Assembly (NCBI GenBank): GCA_016858145.1 | Contig: JAEHOE010000025.1 | Location: 930,001 to 994,000 of the forward strand | Direction: 5' to 3' | Length of the DNA: 64,000 nt | Source of the DNA: Edaphochlamys debaryana | Lineage: Eukaryota > Chlorophyta > Chlorophyceae > Chlamydomonadales | Shown here: positions 44,395 to 56,300 of the stretch, piece after piece | Layout: every line of letters begins with the position of its first letter | Numbering within the stretch: position 1 is the first letter of the stretch | Program-made: the position numbers and the translations under genes | Notes under the pieces: model-generated | Seen by the model: only the letters and a program-made list of their open reading frames with translations | Databases searched by the model: none | What the model was told of the DNA's origin: nothing

Positions 44395-44479
44395 TGGCAC
44401 TCTCCCGGCTTCGACATCCCGTCCATGCTTCCGACAACTCGTCGCCCGTGCGACAACGTGTGCTAACACCCCGCGCAGG

Positions 44480-46060
44480 TGCCCCACGCTTGAGCGTTAC
44501 AGGCGCTCCGACTGGCGGCCACTTGGGCAGCAGCAGTGCGGAGCGAGGGGCAGCTCCTGCCGTCTCTCCCACCGCACGCCGTGCACACCGCCGCGTGCAA
44601 CCGCTGACGAGCCACCGCTTGTGTCAAGTACCCCGGAGGGCGGGTGGCAGCGGCGCGCGTCTTCCCTTCCCCCCCTTCCGCGGAGGGGTCGCACGAGTGC
44701 GTGTACCTCATCGCCCTGGAGGAGGCCCCGAGCAAGGAGGGCGTCGCACTGGTGAGGGGAAGGGGGGCCTCGCTCGGTGCCAGGCAGGGCAGAAAGCAGC
44801 ACCCACAGACCTCTTTTTAAATATTTCATTAGCTTTCCAACCGACTGCTCCCCATCCCGCCCCTACTCACAGCTCGAACTCGCATGGGAGGACGGCTCCC
44901 ACGCTGCCCCGGGCCTGACGCTGCTTTTGCTGTATGTGCACCGTGGACGGGAAGGTGGCGGCGGAAGTGGAGGCGCTGGCGAGGGGGTGGGCGGGGGAGC
45001 AGCCCCAGGGCCCCACCGGCCCCTCCGACGCAGCGTCCTCAGACCCCTCTCCCTGCCTGGACGCCCTTGCATGGCTGGCTGTGGAGGCGAAGACGACAGG
45101 GAGGGTGCGTGGGAGCTGGGGCTGACCTGGTTATGCAGGCGACGAGGAGGCCTGTCGGATTTTGCCATCGCCGCCGTATGTCCCGCCATCGCTTGGCGGC
45201 TGTCGGGCGCACTGCCCTTGCCAAGCCTGGAGCTTAGGGCCCCGAGTCAAGCCTTGAGGCGGCCAATGATCAACGGCCTCCAGCCGCGGCCCTGCCCCTT
45301 CTGTTGGAAGCTTCGGCTTCAACCCTCCATACCTGGCCCCCTCCTGATCCCTCGCTGCATGCCGGGCCCAAGCCACAGTGTCTGCAAGACAGACGGGGCT
45401 GCCGACCTCAGCCGCCTGCCCATCCAGTTCTACTCATGGCCTGCTTGCTCACCTGGCAGCCGCCGTCACAGCGTCGATCGACCACCACCTGCCTACACCC
45501 GGCTTGAGCGCCTGCGCCTCACCCGCCGTAGCCCAGGCAGTTTCCAAGCGCAAAGGGATGCGCGAGGCCCCCGGGCGCTACACCCGAGCGACTGCCTCCG
45601 CTCTCGCATGCACAACGGCGGGTGGCAGAGCCGGCAGCCAGGACAGGGGTGGGTGGGGTGGGGTTGGGGTGAAGCGGAGCACTGCGTGGCTGCAGACAGT
45701 TTCAAATTCAGGAGGGGGAGAAGGAGTAGGGGACGTGTCAGGAGGTCAGGAGGCGCGAGAAGTAGCGAGCTTCGCTTTGGAAGCGGAAAGTGATCGAGCA
45801 GTGGGTGCAATGAGGCAGCATGCAGCATATGAAGGTTTGGTGCGAGTGATCTGCAGGCCCCTCCTCCCCTTCCCTTATCTCCTAATCCCCCCCCTCCCCC
45901 CCGAGGCCCTTCCAGTCCTCCATGCTCCGCTCCCACGTGCGGCTGCTTGGCTCCTCCCCCTCCGCGCTGGCCGCCTTGGTGGACCCCGCCCTGCTGCCCC
46001 CGGAGCTGGGGGGGAGCCACGCGAATGCACGGACTGCTTAACTGCGCGCTGAGGTAGGGC
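44480..46060 (+). pseudogene. F6: scrambled family pseudogene
   Basis: Right of the LINE, part of exon 4 ('GGHLGSSSAERGAAPAVSPT', ~44,510) is fused to the 3' half of exon 7 ('VKYPGGRVAAARV', 'ALEEAPSKEGVAL', ~44,622-44,752). A frameshifted exon 8 ('LELAWEDGSHAAPGLTL', from ~44,873) and the 'SSPSALAALVDPALLPPEL' cassette (~45,905-46,030) follow. Several exons are missing. Internal deletion rather than retroposition is indicated because introns are retained. Confidence 0.72.
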
Positions 46061-46741
46061 GGATGGGGGGCCGTTGGAGGGGAGGGCTTGGGTGGTGGAG
46101 GGGGAAATGAGCCAGGGAGGCCAAGGAGGACTCTCAAAGGCTGCTCTCGGCACTTGCCTGGTTCCCTTCGAGACCCTTCGGCAGCGGGTAACGGGTACTG
46201 CGAGGGATACTCTGGCTCAGTCGGGGCGGTGTGGCCAGCCTTCCACAAGCTCAGGCCCAGCTCGACCCCGTCTGAGCGCACAAATTGGAGGAAACGGTTG
46301 TACGGCGCTCGGATAATTCTCTACTCTCAAAATGTTTCCCCCTCCACCACCGGCTGCCTCGCAGTCTAGTCCCTACCATTACGCCTGTCCGATAAGGCGG
46401 CCTGCTGTCAGTTTCGCGGCGTTCTTGCAAGCATCCATCGTGTTTGCACAGACTCACCGCCAACCCCGTGATGCAGCTATGGTGAGTTACACGCATTGAA
46501 CATTGATCGTTTATCAAGGTCCACAGCGTGCGAAGCCCGCGCTTCAGAGTTGCGCATGATGTGCTCGGCGCGGTGGACCCAGACTCGCACGCCAGGAGTG
46601 ATGGAGCTTTATTGTCAAAACGCGCTTTGTCAAGACAAGTAATGCGGGATGCAAGCCCGGAAAAGGGCTATACCGACCAACCCCCTACGGCGGGACCCGC
46701 GTGCCCCCGGAATACCCCTGACCCACAGGGACCTTCCGCAG

Positions 46742-49700
46742 TCTGTCGTGCCTGTCATCACTTATGCGGCACGGCTATCCCTCCTGGCCGCTACCCTGCT
46801 GACCGCTCCGCTGGCATCGCTCTTTCTACTGAGCGTAGCAGTGGACTTCGGGTGGGAGAGGCGGGTTGCGGAGCGGGGCGGGGCATTGCATTGACGTGTC
46901 GTTCTTAGTTACACAGCCTGCCTTCATGCTCACCTGGCCCACCTGCCTGCCTTCTTTGCCCTGCAGTGCGTCCATGCTCTTGACCTGGAGCCACAGCGTG
47001 AGAGGGGGGACGAAGGGGACTTGAACTGCTAAACGGGGACGTATCAAGCAGGCCCCTTGCGCGCAGCACCGCCCTGGCCCATGACAAGCCTCGATGCTTG
47101 CCAGCCGCCTAAAGCCCCCTGCCCAACACATACCCCGCCTCGCCCCTGCCGGCGCACCCACAGCATGCGGCCCGCCTGCGGGTAGCCGAGCTCGCCTACG
47201 CCACCCTCAGCGCCGCGGTCGCAGCCTTCGTGGACCTTTCAGGCGATAACCGCGCAGCCCAGCCGCCGCTGCCTCCGCCGCTACCGCTGCTGCTAGCTTG
47301 GCTCCCGCCCGGGCTCGCCGCGTGCCTCCCACCCTGGCGGACCGCATTGCGGCTGCTGGCGGGGGCGGCAAGCGCGGCCGCTCTCCTGCGCATCCGCGGG
47401 GTGCGGAGGCCGCAAGGCGGCGGTGCAGATCCCTCTGCCGGCGGCGTGCGACGGAGCGCGGACAGCGGAGCCGGCCCCTGTGCCGCTCCCGGTTCTGACA
47501 TCGGGAGCACTCACAGCGGCGAACCACCCTTACACAGCGCATCCGTAACTTCGGTCCCCGCCAGACCTATCACCGCTGGTAGCAGCGCTGCACTGGCAGA
47601 GGCAGCCCTTCGCGGCCCTGAGTCGGTGGGAGCTGTGGCGGGTCCACGCCAGCCCCCCTCCCCAGCACCCTCCATGCAGCGGCCGGCGCTGGCCTTCGTC
47701 CTGTACTCGGCCGCCACGCACCACCTCCGGGAGCCGTGGTGCATGCACGAGTACCCAGCTCTGGCGGCGGGCGCTGACGTCACGGCCCTGCCCAACCTTC
47801 TCCACCGCCTGACGTCGCAAGCGGCCTCGAGGGTGTCCCCTCCGCTGTTCTGCTCGCCCCTGGGCAGGCGGGCGGTGCGTTTCAAGGTGGGGCGGGGAGG
47901 GGGATGCGGGTGTGAAGATGTGCGGGGGTTGCACAAGAGGGAGGGATATGCAAGCAGGATGAAGAAGCAATGGGCAAGGGTACTGTCTCATCTGTGCAAT
48001 GATTCCTTCGATCTACTTCGCACGTGCTGTCGCCTCAATGCCGTACTCCAGGTGCCATGGGCGAAGCCCGATCGCATCAGCCCTGGCTATGAGCGGCGGC
48101 TTGAGGAGGTCTATGCAAGCGGGGAAGTGCACCTGGGTGGCGTGTGGGTGCAGCCAGCGAGGCGCGTGGAGGTCACCCTACTGCTGCTGGCGGCGGACCG
48201 GCGGAGCGGGAAGCGGGAGGGGGAAGGTGGGTGGGGGGAGGGGACAGCAAGGAGGGTGGGCGACGGGAGTGGCAGGGGCCCCGGTGCCCATCCGTCACGG
48301 ACCAGGGGCTTGGCTTTACCCCATGTATGAGCCGATCCCCCCCCCCCCCCCGCACGTGTCCGCCTATTCAATGCATTGCAGATTTGATTGGCAGCGACGA
48401 CGGCTATGGCATGGCGTGGGAGGCCCCTGCGGCGGATCTGGTGGCGGCACTGGGCCTGTCGCCGCAGCCCAAGGGCAGGCAAGCAGTGGAGGAAAGGGTG
48501 GTGTAGGGGCGGCAGGAGAGCGCTCCCATTACCCAAGTTGCCTAATCTCTCAACACCCCGCCGTGTTGGCTCCTTGCAGGGACCCCGTCCGTCGCCTTCC
48601 CGACGCACCCCTGGGGGAGCATTTGCCGCCTGAGCTGGATTCCATGGAAGCCACAGGAAAAGACGTCAGGGCCCCACAGTTGAGCTCTCTCACCCAACGG
48701 ACGCTCCTCGTGCCCCCGGTCGGGCCAGAAAGAGGGGGCGAGGAGGGGGCAGTGCTTCTGACTGCAGTCCTGCACTGGCCACTGCCCCTGGCAGCCCCGC
48801 CCGCGCTGACCGCTTGCGTCAAGTACCCCGGAGGGCGGGTGGCAGCGGCGCGCGTCTTCCCTTCCCCCCCTTCCGCGGAGGGGTCGCACGAGTGCGTGTA
48901 CCGCATCGCCCTGGAGGAGGCCCCGAGCAAGGAGGGCATCGCACTGGTGAGGGGAAGGGGGGCCTCGCTCGGTGCCAGGCAGGGCAGAAAGCAGCACCCA
49001 CAGACTTCGTTTTAAGTGCCTCATCAGTTTGCCAACTTAACCGGCTGCCGTTCTCCCCGCCCCGTCCCTCACTCCTCACAGCTCGAGCTGGCATGGGAGG
49101 ACGGCCCCCACGCTTCACCGTGCCTGATGCTGCCCCTGCTGTGCACCGCGGATGGCGAGGTGGAGGCGGAGGTGGAGGCGCTGGCGAGGGCGTGGGCGGG
49201 GGATCAGCCCCAGGGCTCCGCCGGCCCCTCCGGTGCAGCGGCCTCCGCCCCCCCTCCCTGCCTGGACGCCCTCCTCGTGGACCTGGGGGCGTGGCTGGCT
49301 GCGGAGGCGAGGGCGGAGGCGGGGACAGGGGGGGCGGGGGCCGGGGCTGACGCGGTCATTCAGGCGGCCAAGGAGGCCCTGTCAGCCTTCGCCACTGCCA
49401 ATGAACGTCCCGCCATCACCCGCCGGCTGTCAGGGACTCCACCGTAGCTCAGCCCGGATCAGCCTTCGGCCCCGGCCCCTGTCCCCCGCCGGCCTCCGGT
49501 GCGGCTGCTCGCGGCGGTCTTGCTGCTGAGCTCTGCGGTGCGGTCGGTGCTGGCTGCGGCGCTGTGGGTGCTGCGGTGGACGTTCGGCGTCTGGCCACCG
49601 CCGGCGGAGGAGGTGGCGGCGCAGCAGGCGGCCATGGAGGCGTGGGCGCTGTCACTCATGCGGACGCTGTGAGCGGCTGAACTGGCGGGAGTGGATGCTT

Positions 49701-50519
49701 ACCACATCTACTCGGCGCGTGGTGGCCTTATGCGTGGCCCGTTTTGCGTGACATCTACAGGCTGGACCTTGGGGTCAGCGCCGGCGTGGCGTCTTCGCCC
49801 GAGCAGCGGGCCTCGACCGGGCTACGCCCGGAGCCAACGTCAGCCGTGCGCCTGGCCTGCATTGCCCCTGGGCTGCTGGTCGCCTGAGCCTGGTCGCTGC
49901 TGCCCGGGCCTGACTGGACCTGCCTGGCCCGGGCCTGCTGCGGGGCGCCCCATGTGGCCTATGCTGCCAACGGGGTGCTCGCTGCAGTGTGGGCCCCGCT
50001 GCCCGGCGCCGGAAAGAGCTCGCACTCCAGTGGCGTCGGCGTGCTGGCGGCGCTGGTGGGTGGTGTGGGCTGGTGGTTGCAGGGATGCCTGATGGGTGGG
50101 CGGTGGTGTGCGGGCTTGATGCGGGATGACGTGTGACGGGGCTGGACTGCAGTGCAGTGCCCCGCCTCACCACCGTGCTGTGCCTGAACACCCCTCTCGC
50201 CTCCACCCCACACGTCTCGCCCGCCCCGCAGCTGCCGCCGCGCACCCCGCTGGCCCTCGCTGGGCTGAGGTGCTGGAGGCACCGCTGGCCCTCTCCGGGC
50301 TGAGGTGCTGGGTGCACTGCTGTCCCTCTCCGGGCTGAGGTGCTGGGTGCACTGCTGGCCCTCTCCGGGCTGCTGGGCACCCACGCCACCGACAGCGTCG
50401 CTGCTGCAGCCGCTCAGGCGCTACACGTGAAGGCGGCGGCGACCGCCTCCAAGTTCCCCTGCCACGCCGTGATACGGCGGTGGCTGAGCCAGGGTGCCGT
50501 GCGCCGAGAGGTTTGTTAG
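46742..50519 (+). pseudogene. F7: family member broken by several stops
   Basis: Exons align one for one with gene G: 46742-46851, 46967-46997 (31-nt microexon), 47164-47886, 48052-48226, 48382-48478, 48580-48946, 49082-49668, 49761-50055, and a last exon ending at TAG 50517-50519. The intron after 48478 has a GC donor. Breaks: TAG at 49445-49447 where G has a Gln codon, TGA at 49885-49887 inside the membrane exon, and a 35-bp repeat expansion in the last exon that introduces a stop. The SPL-like motif reads 'VQPARRVEV' instead of 'VQPGCVEV'. The first exon was not found. A product ending at 49447 is conceivable but would lack the C-terminal helices. Confidence 0.75.
50250..50375. repeat. 35-bp tandem repeat within the last exon of F7
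   Basis: Three full copies and a partial one of a unit beginning GGCCCTCTCCGGGCTGAGGT and continuing GCTGGGTGCACTGCT. Each copy shifts the reading frame by two. Gene G has no such repeat at this position. Confidence 0.85.
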
Positions 50520-53379
50520 CCATACATTATTAATGATACGCGCGACTCGTCTGCAGGACCTACGGGTTCTGCCGCCGTACGTGCTCCTTCCCCCATCCAC
50601 CCACCCGCCCCCCGCATGCACGTCCGCTGCGAAGCTCGACGTGCGTGGGCGGAGGTGGTGGCAGGGAAAACGAAGTTAACCAATACTTGAGAACCGGGGG
50701 GGGGGGGGGAACGATCTCAACGGATGAGTGGTGGTGTGCCAGCGCACAACAACGCTTGAGGCTTTTGCTGGGGAGGCACACAGCTTACACAAGAATTGCT
50801 TCACACAGAAGGTTACGAACTTAATACAATTGGGCTCCCGATATTTCCTTTGTCCGTGGGCCTCTACCCACTAGCTGGCCCCATCTCTCCTTGGGAATAG
50901 GCGGGCATACATGGCTTGTTTCTCCTTTACGTAATCATGCGTATGCGGTCATACATGAGGGAGGTGACGCGTGGAAGGCGCAGAGTTATAGAGTCGTCTG
51001 CTTGGAGCACTGTATGCACGTCTCATAACGAACGCGTTTGGCCTTATCCGTGAGCACTAGATGTTACGGTAATGAGAGGGAGTTGCGTGGTGTGGTGTGC
51101 AGGTCACACTTGCGGGGCAGTGCCAGCGGGCTCCGACTAGATTGGATCGTGGGCAGAGGAACAGCGGCTCTTGTCGAGGGGGTAGCGGTCGACGGAATTG
51201 CTGTAGGGCAAAGTAGACAGGGGAGGAGGCAGAGGGCGGGGTTAGAAGACATCAACGTAGAGGAGGGCGGGGCCGGGCAGATGTGTGCTTCCCAAGGCAG
51301 CACAAGCCAACTGCTGAGAGCACCTTAATAGGGGGTTAACATGGACAACGGGGCGTAGTGCCGCGGTGTGTTGGATGCAAGCCGTATTACTCATGGCGGC
51401 TGGAGGTTGGGAGGGCCGCGGGGGCAGCCATCGAGCGAGGGGGCGAGACGAATTGCATTGGATGTGCGGGGCGGCGGTGCTACTATCGGGCCGCCGCGTT
51501 GCGGTAAAGCGGCCAAACATGCATTTACTACAGCTCGACTCACGTTGGCACTTGACCCCATTGTAGAGGCCCAGTCGGGATCCCTGTTGCGGGGTGGTCC
51601 TGTGGCGCTGTTTGGAGTGCGCGTGCGGGTGCGCGCCGTGTACCGTATGGAGGGTGGGCTGTGGCTGGCGGTGGGACAAGGGGACCTTGACCATAGAGGT
51701 CGAGGACAAGAGTGCCGCGTTTGTCGGCAAGGGGTTACGGGGCATGCCTTGTCTGGTCGTACATACGGCCAGGCGTAGCTGCGCCTTGGGCCCTCCACTG
51801 TGTGTGTTCGCCGGGGCCAGGCCCTCCTGCGCCCCATAAGCACGTAAAGCAACGCGCTGACACCCGGTGTCGGACTCTACTTGAACGGGGATTACTTCGA
51901 GGTCTCGAGGACCCAGTCCACCTGCATGTGGACATTCAGGGCCCATGACCCACTTGACCCACACATGTTCACCTAGAGCGCCAGCACCAGTGCTATTCAT
52001 CTGCCCCGGCCCCACACCGCTTCGGCTCCGAGCTGCCCATGGCCCACCTACCCGTGGCAAGCGTTAGCCTCCAGAGCTACTGCAAAACATTGAGGTGCGC
52101 AGCAGTCGGGGCTTGCTCCTTTCTGCCGGCGGGCGGGAGGCGGGAGCACGGGACACACGGTGTCGGACAGCGGGGGTTGGAGAGGCGAACGCGAACCCAT
52201 GCCGACAGCCCGACACCCTGTTGTGTCGCGACAACCGCTGGCGCTCGACCGTTAACGTCGGAAGCAAGCCCATTCCGAGCCGCGAGTTCAGAGTGCAAGC
52301 CGAAGTCCCGCTTTAAAGCGGGACAAAGCGGGCCAAATTTGGCTTCCCCCAAGACATGGGGGCCTTGACTACGCGACACGCGCAGGAGGGAACAGCGCAA
52401 CACCCCATGGCCCCGCCAAAGGTCAACCCCCAGCAGCCAGCACCCGTTCACCTGCACCGGAGTCCTGGACCACATGAACATGTATCGAGCGGAAACCCAT
52501 CCACATGACTCCTGGGTCACACGCTACTAATATACTGAAGCAGAACGTCGGTAAATGGAAGGGGCGTTTCGACCCCCGCAGAAGCCACCCTACGGCGGGG
52601 GCTCAGCCCGATAAGTTCTCCGGGCCGGCAATGACGCAAACCGTACCACACAACTGCCTCTGCTCCCGCCGTGCCCCTGCTCCCACCCCATGGCCCAAAG
52701 CGCACGGGGCCGCAAGTCAATGCAATTTCCAACTGGCTGCCCGAAGGCAGAGAAAGGGCTGAGCCCCGTGGTCCTCCCGCCCCAGGGGGTCCAGTGTTCG
52801 AGTGTGGCTCCGTACTACGCTCTGATACAGCCCTTAACCCCTTTCCACCAGCAGCCAGCACTCTGAAGAGCACGTTTGCGCATCACGCCATGCAATTGCT
52901 CGCACCCGGCCATCAATCATGTGGAACCCCGCACATACCCGCAGCGGATAGAAGAGGTCAAGTGTCGCATTGACTCCGCAGGGAACGATGTCCAGATTTT
53001 ACTCCGCCACCGGGGTGACATCGACTTCCGCTACCCCGGGTGGCACATCCTGCCATCAATAACCTCGCCTTCCACTTAGACATAATGCCATAATCTATGT
53101 ACACACGCGGAGCAGACCGCAGCACAGCAACTCCCTGTGCGCACCCTGCCCTCCATCTGGGAATTGCGCTTGGCAGGGTTGCGGCCGGAGGGCGGCAGCG
53201 ACACTGTCTCTTCCTGTGATGAGGGGGACACAGTCAACTTCTCCCGGCCCCCAAGCGCTAAGCCTTAAAACCCCTGTAGACACTTTGACCATCCTGCGTC
53301 CGCTACCTGGATCAATCCCATCCATTCCAGCTATGTACCTCGTCCACGTTTGAAACATGCAGCGCCCTGCACCCTTTCG
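50520..53379. other. Gene-poor 2.9-kb stretch between F7 and G
   Basis: No splice-supported gene was found. It holds a 12-G run at ~50,698, a perfect 16-bp palindrome CCCGCTTTAAAGCGGG at 52307-52322 followed by a further half-site, and lower-GC DNA around 50,800-51,070. Frames such as 51242-52060 on the minus strand lack protein-like features. It may contain old repeat or transposon remnants. Confidence 0.4.
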
Positions 53380-56300
53380 TCAGAGCGTGTAGTCGGCCTT
53401 GCCTCCCTTCCCCGCCCCTCCGGAGCCCACGGGCCCCTCCGCCCCGGCCGCTGCCGCCTGCGCCGCCGCCCTCCGCGCCTGGCCCTGCGTCCTCAGCCGT
53501 ATGATGACGTGGCAGGCCAAGGTGGAGGCCAGGGCGGCCACCTCCACCCTCAGCGCCTGCGCGGCCGCCGCGGCCAGGGTCGCGCACGCCCGCATGTTCC
53601 AGGTCCAGCCCAGCACCATGGGCGCACGGGTGAGCGACACCAGCAGCATGGTGCCCAGGGGGAGCTGGGGGGGAGGGGCGAGGGGAGGAGGGGGAAGGGA
53701 GAGGTGAGGGAGAGACAAGGGCCGAGGGCATCAAGGCAAGGTCCTCATCAGCCTCAGGGCTGGCTCCCTGCACGGCACAGCAAGCCTGTAGTGCCCTTGA
53801 TCTATTGGGGCCCCCGCATCCATCAAACCCAACCAGGCCCTTGTGCAACGCTACCGCTTGTCCTCAAGTTCCCTAGCCAGCCACTTTTTACCCGACAGCC
53901 CACGCACTGGCAGCCCCAGTTCCCCTCGCCCTTGCACTCTGCGCCCCCAGCCTCTCACCAGAGTCGAGACGGGAATGATGATGCCCTCAAACACCACCAG
54001 CCCCGGACCGCCCGCGAGCGCGTTCTTTCCGTCCGTATTGGGTGCCGGGATATTCCAGCTAATCATGAGCAGCTTGCCGCACGCATACGCCGCGTAGCGG
54101 GCCAGGCAGGAGCCCAGCGCCAGGCGGGTCCAGGCAGGGCGGCGCAGCAGCGGCCAGGAGAGGGTGACCATGAGGGCGGGGAGGAGGCCCACGATGGAGA
54201 TAACCAACAGGCCCAGCAGGCCGTCCTCGCCCGTCTTGACGGCGCGGAGGAAGCGGGCGGTGCCTGATAGGTACTCGAGAGCGATCCTGGGGGGAACGGG
54301 GCGGTGGTGGGAGCGGGCGTGGGTCGGTGGAAGGGCAGGGAGCGAGGGAGAGGAGCGGAGCGTCTGCTGAAGGTGCAAAATCCCAATCCTGGACCGATGC
54401 CGGGCCCCGACCGATGTCAGCTTCTGCCTCGGCCCCGGAGCCCCAGCCGCTCACAGCGTCCGCATGAGTGACAGCGCCCACGCCTCCATGGCCGCCTGCT
54501 GCGCCGCCACCTCCTCCGCCGGCGGTGGCGAGACGCCGAACGTCCACCGCAGCACCCACAGCGCAGCAGCCAGCACCGACCGCACCGCAGAGCTGAGCAG
54601 CAAAACCACCGCGGGCAGCCGCAACGGACGCCGGAGGGCAGGGACAGGGATCGGGGCCGAGGGCTGATCCGGGCTCAAGTCCTGCGGCTCAGGGCTGGGC
54701 TGCGGCGGTGAGCCCGACAGCCGGCGGGCAATGGCGGGGCATCCGGCGGCGGTGGCGAAGGCTGACAGGGCCTCCTCGGCCGCTTGCATGACCGGGTCAG
54801 CGCCGGCCCCCGACCCCCCTGTCCCCGCCTCCGCCCTCGCCTCCGCAGCCAGCCACGCCCCCAGGTCCACGAGGAGGGCGTCCAGGCAGGGAGGGGGGGC
54901 GGAGGACGCTGCGCCGGACGGGCCGGCGCGGCCCTGGGGCTGCTCCCCCGCCCACGCCCTCACCAGCGCCTCCACCTCCGCCGCCACCTCCCCATCCGTG
55001 GTGCACAGGAGGGGCAGCGTCAGGCCCGGGGCAGCGTGGGGGCCGTCCTCCCATGCCAGCTCGAGCTGTGAGGAGGGGCGGGGCGGGGAGAACGGCAGCC
55101 GATTGGCAAGGTAAAATGGCAGTAGTGAGGTATTTGGGTACCCTCAGGGCACTGCCTGTCGTCCAGACCACATCCCCCTCACCAGTGCGATTCCCTCATT
55201 GCTCGGGGCCTCCTCCAGGGCGATGCGGTACACGCACTCGTGCGACCCCTTCGCGGCAGGGGAGGAAGCAGAGACACGCGCCGCCGCCACCCGCCCTCCG
55301 AGATACTTCACAGAAGCGGTCAGCGCGGGCGGGGCTGCCAAGGGCAGTGGCCAGCGCAGCACTGCAGTCAGCACCACTGCACCCTCCTCGCCCTTTCTTG
55401 CTGGCCCGACCGGAGGGACGAGGAGCGTCCGTGGGATGAGGGAGCACAGCTGTGGGGCCCTGACGTCCGTCTCATCCGGCTCGGGCGCAGCCTCCCCCAG
55501 AGGCGTGTCACGCAGGCGACGGACGGGGTCACTGCGGGGGCGAGCAAGGCGCGATGTGTTGAGGAACTCGGCGATTGGAATGTCCCCTCCATACGCGCAG
55601 CAACCCTTCCCCTCCTTGCCTGCCCTGGGGTTGCGGTGGCAGGCCCAGTGCCGCCACCAGATCCGCCACAGGGGCCTCCCACGCCAAGGGCCGGGAGCCG
55701 GAGGGGCAGTCTGCAGTGCGGTCAAGGCGTCAATCGGAGGCTCAGGGAGCAGTGCCAAGCCTCAAACCCGTGATGCCAGCTTGGGACAACCCCGTTCTCG
55801 GCCCCTTTCCATTGTGGCGCGGAGGCACCGGAGCCCACTGCCACTCCCGTCCTCCACTCCTCCCTGCCCCCACCCACCTTCCCCCTCCCGCTCCCCGCTC
55901 CGCCGGTCCACCGCCAGCAGCAGTAGGGTGACCTCCACGCACCCCGGCTGCACCCACACGCCCCCCAGGTGCACCTCCCCGCTCGCAAGCACATCTGAGA
56001 GCCGCTGCTCGAAGCCGGGGGCGGTGTGCTCAGGCTCAGCCCAGGGAACCTGCGGGGAGGAAGCGCAGGAGGGGCCAGGGTAGGCGCGCTGGGGTCATAC
56101 CGCAAGAAGAAGAAGAAGCCAACGTCATCCCCCATTGACCCAGCCAATGGTAAGTGCCTTTCACGACCACCCTCCCCCTCCGCTGTCCGCACCTTCATTC
56201 GCACCGCCCTCCGCCCGACCAGTGAGCGGTACAGCGGGCGGGGCACCCGGGGGACGGGGGCCACCTTCCTGATGGGTGGCACCACCTGCACAGCCGGGCC

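Larger units (their letters stand above)
42615..44460 (+). mobile_element. 5'-truncated LINE (non-LTR retrotransposon) insertion
   Basis: The left junction is at CCCAGGCCCTTCCTGG, a string also found at the start of the family cassette exon (for example ~29,700 and ~32,335), so the truncated 5' end joined at a microhomology. The right end lies between the RT stop (44394) and family sequence resuming by ~44,480. No poly(A) tail or target-site duplication could be identified. Confidence 0.6.

Noticed and set aside
51242..52060. 272-codon minus-strand frame
   Set aside because: No domain, no splice context, composition of random GC-rich DNA and overlapping frames on the other strand.
54451..54453. 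Apparent stop of gene G after 'LSLMRTL'
   Set aside because: The TGA lies inside a GTGAGC donor. Splicing to 54286 continues the frame in phase into further membrane helices.
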